This document shows, in pieces, positions 6,412-8,353 of a DNA stretch of 8,353 nt; within the stretch, counting starts at the first letter, position 1, and each line of letters starts with the position of its first letter. The notes beneath the pieces were generated by a model. The model ran no database searches and was not told where the DNA came from. It was given only the letters and a program-made list of their open reading frames with translations. This stretch comes from Akkermansia sp. (GTDB taxonomy: Bacteria > Verrucomicrobiota > Verrucomicrobiia > Verrucomicrobiales > Akkermansiaceae), in contig JAIFNK010000202.1 in assembly GCA_020047775.1 (NCBI GenBank), forward strand, positions 1 through 8,353, given 5' to 3'. A program made the translations under genes and the position numbers.

Positions 6412-8353
6412 TTTCCTCGAAATCAGGTAAAGTCACCCGTTTGAATCCTGCAAATCTTTGGGCGAGAGGGACCTGAATGAGTCCGGAAAGCGCGAGCTGA
6501 ATCAAGGTTGCCTGGGCTTCAGACTGATCCATGAGCGCCAATTCGTTCGTTTCCTCCAGCATTTCGACCAAGACCTGCTCCACCGCCATTTGCCTTCCAC
6601 AGGGTGGCAGGTGCTTGGAATGCAGGGGCCTTAGCACCACCATCTTCTCTCCCGGTCGGATGGCTTTCACCGACTCCCGCTTCCCCGGATTCACGGCGAC
6701 CTCCCAACCCTTCTCCCGCAGTGCTTCGCCGATGGTTTCCAGCGTCTCGCGCGGGGCGTGGAGGAAGTGGACTGGTTTGGCCAGCAGATGGTGCATCCAC
6801 GGGTTGAGCTGGGCAGTACTCCAGACGGTGAAGTCGAGTAAAGGAAACGCTTTCTCAACCTCGCGGACGAGTTTTGAACACAAGTTCACTTCCAGTTTCG
6901 CCGGCTCGGACAGTCTGGAATACCAGCCGCGGCCTGCATCGTGGATGATGCCCTGTTTCACCGCTTGGGTGAGATAGACATTCAGACCATCCTGTAAGGC
7001 GAGTTCGGCATCGTTCACAGCGGACTGGATGGCGGTGTGGTTGAAATAGGAGCTGCGTTCCTTGAGTCCACCGAGAATGCTGAAAAACAGGGTGCCCTTG
7101 TCATCAGGTCTCACAGTGGGCGAGGCTTTGGCTGCCCAACGTTGATCTTCGGTATCAAGGCCGTAGAGGGCAGCTACTCGAGTATCGATTTCGGCTTCGA
7201 GTTTGGCGATTTGTTCGGTCAGCGCGGAGGTTTCGTCACGGGCGGCTTCGTAGAGAAACTGCGGATTCTCCCGAGCTGTACGCTGCAACGGTTTGGCACG
7301 TTTGGTGAATTCTCCGGGAGTGAGCGACCACGGTTGTTCAAAAGCGTGGCGACTGTTGCTGGCAGAGGGAGTGATACCCAATTCCACCAAAAACTGCTCA
7401 ACCCTTGTTCGGCGCAAGGTATGCAAAGCCTGAGCGCGTTTTGCAAGGTCACCGACTATTGCACGGTCAGAATCACTGGCTGTGGGAATAGGGAGAGTTT
7501 CGAGATAAATTGCTCTGAATTCGAGTCGCCCTCCCGCATCTTTATCGCCGTGAGCCACGCAGGTCTCTTTGAGAAATGCGAAGGCTGACGACGAGTTAAG
7601 TACACCCAGCAAATAATAGTCCGCCGTCGGCAAAACGAAGACTTTGTCGTTCACGTAGAATTGTTCGTCGTCGATTACGAATCTGCATTCCTTGCCGATT
7701 ATGGGATATAGCAATTTGGGACATTCAAGAATCGGAATAAGCCGCGGAGAAGGCTGCTGAAGCTCAAACCATTTTTGGATAGTGGCACGATGATCGAGAC
7801 CGACGATTTTTCCTTTCGAATTCTTGTAAGAGCGAAATTTTTTAAGGTGCTTTTCGACGCTGGGATAACGACTTATATCGACACCGTGGCGGGTATAAAT
7901 TAGGTGTTCACTGCGATAGTGCTTCTCGTATCGCCGAACGTCGTCACCAGCAAGGAGCGGTTTGATGATCTCTTCGGCGGCAGGAGTCTCTGCGACCAGT
8001 TCATCACGTATCGACTGCGGAATGATGAAGGCTTCGTTCAATCCGGTTTTGATTCCCCAGCAAATTTGACCGGGAAATAACTTTCCAAGCGCCGTGCCAC
8101 TTTTCTCCATTCTTTTTTGTAAGTCCGCAGTGGCGCTAGTGGCAAGACGTGAACGCCCCTTTCCAAATTGTTCAGCCGGAACTGAAATCTTGAGTCTTTC
8201 AAAGTGGGATTTGACGGTTTCAGCATAACATCCTTCAAGATCCTTAACCATTGCCCAACGAGTCACAGATTTTCCTCTGGGCTTCTTCTCCCAAATAAAG
8301 ATTGCTGCATCTGTGGCGGCAGTCTCAAAAACCCGAAGTTCTCCAAAATCCAT
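6404..8353 (-). CDS. Type IIG/Eco57I-like restriction-methyltransferase C-terminus fused to AbiEi-like domain (5' partial)
   Basis: The 649 visible codons run off the right edge. The ATG at 8353 is probably internal, because MDFGELRVFETAATDAAIF matches the end of an Eco57I-type methyltransferase core; the catalytic NPPY region would lie beyond the window. Residues 97-290 form a TaqI-like target-recognition domain (GIKTGLNEAFII at 100, KPLLAGDDVRRY at 131, YLLGVLNSS at 247, YLETLPIP at 283). A coiled coil follows (about 370-398), ending AALYGL, the normal end of such enzymes. After a short linker, residues 414-649 are a full AbiEi-like/DUF6577 domain paralogous to the gene at 3620-4372 (IIHDAGRGWYSRLSEP at 469, WSTAQLNPWMHHLL at 511). 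A GTG at 7114 (codon 414) could start a separate domain product, though without a visible Shine-Dalgarno. Likely DNA modification or restriction plus antitoxin or repressor activity in one chain. The first 950 bases on the right are visibly more A+T-rich than the rest. Confidence 0.85.
   Translation of the reverse strand: MDFGELRVFETAATDAAIFIWEKKPRGKSVTRWAMVKDLEGCYAETVKSHFERLKISVPAEQFGKGRSRLATSATADLQKRMEKSGTALGKLFPGQICWGIKTGLNEAFIIPQSIRDELVAETPAAEEIIKPLLAGDDVRRYEKHYRSEHLIYTRHGVDISRYPSVEKHLKKFRSYKNSKGKIVGLDHRATIQKWFELQQPSPRLIPILECPKLLYPIIGKECRFVIDDEQFYVNDKVFVLPTADYYLLGVLNSSSAFAFLKETCVAHGDKDAGGRLEFRAIYLETLPIPTASDSDRAIVGDLAKRAQALHTLRRTRVEQFLVELGITPSASNSRHAFEQPWSLTPGEFTKRAKPLQRTARENPQFLYEAARDETSALTEQIAKLEAEIDTRVAALYGLDTEDQRWAAKASPTVRPDDKGTLFFSILGGLKERSSYFNHTAIQSAVNDAELALQDGLNVYLTQAVKQGIIHDAGRGWYSRLSEPAKLEVNLCSKLVREVEKAFPLLDFTVWSTAQLNPWMHHLLAKPVHFLHAPRETLETIGEALREKGWEVAVNPGKRESVKAIRPGEKMVVLRPLHSKHLPPCGRQMAVEQVLVEMLEETNELALMDQSEAQATLIQLALSGLIQVPLAQRFAGFKRVTLPDFEEIK

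Overview
The window looks like a high-GC bacterial chromosome, most likely from the Verrucomicrobiota. This rests mainly on the left-hand gene: a very large, Ala/Gly/Ser-rich extracellular protein with repeated lamin-tail domains, a calcium-loop linker and a phytase-like beta-propeller, a style common in that phylum. The assignment is an inference, since no rRNA or tRNA is present.

Left part (1-3168): the 3' portion of that secreted protein on the + strand, closed by a strong intrinsic terminator. Everything to the right is on the - strand and has the character of a defence or toxin-antitoxin (TA) island. Reading in the direction of transcription (right to left): (i) the C-terminal half of a type IIG/Eco57I-like methyltransferase or restriction protein (TaqI-like specificity domain), fused in frame to a winged-helix AbiEi-like domain (probably the DUF6577 family); (ii) a short intergenic region with two 41-bp palindromes; (iii) an AbiEii-type nucleotidyltransferase; (iv) a DinD-like protein; (v) a stand-alone paralogue of the winged-helix domain from (i), starting inside the DinD stop codon; (vi) a third 41-bp palindrome overlapping that gene's stop; (vii) a fossil with a middle piece of a second AbiEii joined to a piece of a second DinD.

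The order therefore repeats: [AbiEi-like domain - palindrome - AbiEii - DinD], then [AbiEi-like - palindrome - AbiEii remnant - DinD remnant]. The locus reads as two tandem units of one module, the second eroded by deletion. The three palindromes share a 12-bp half-site (consensus TTAATCAACGYC) and exactly 17 nt between half-sites. They sit where an autoregulatory operator of a type IV TA-like system would be expected, or where recombination could delete or swap modules. The first unit's antitoxin-like domain is fused to a restriction-modification protein, which would tie release of the AbiEii-like toxin to the presence of that protein. This coupling, with DinD as an extra operon member, is the most unusual thing in the window. 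The biochemical roles are inferred from family resemblance only.

A 51-nt stretch at the far edge of the fossil reads on the + strand like the conserved TOPRIM end of GyrB/ParE and may mark an old recombination junction.
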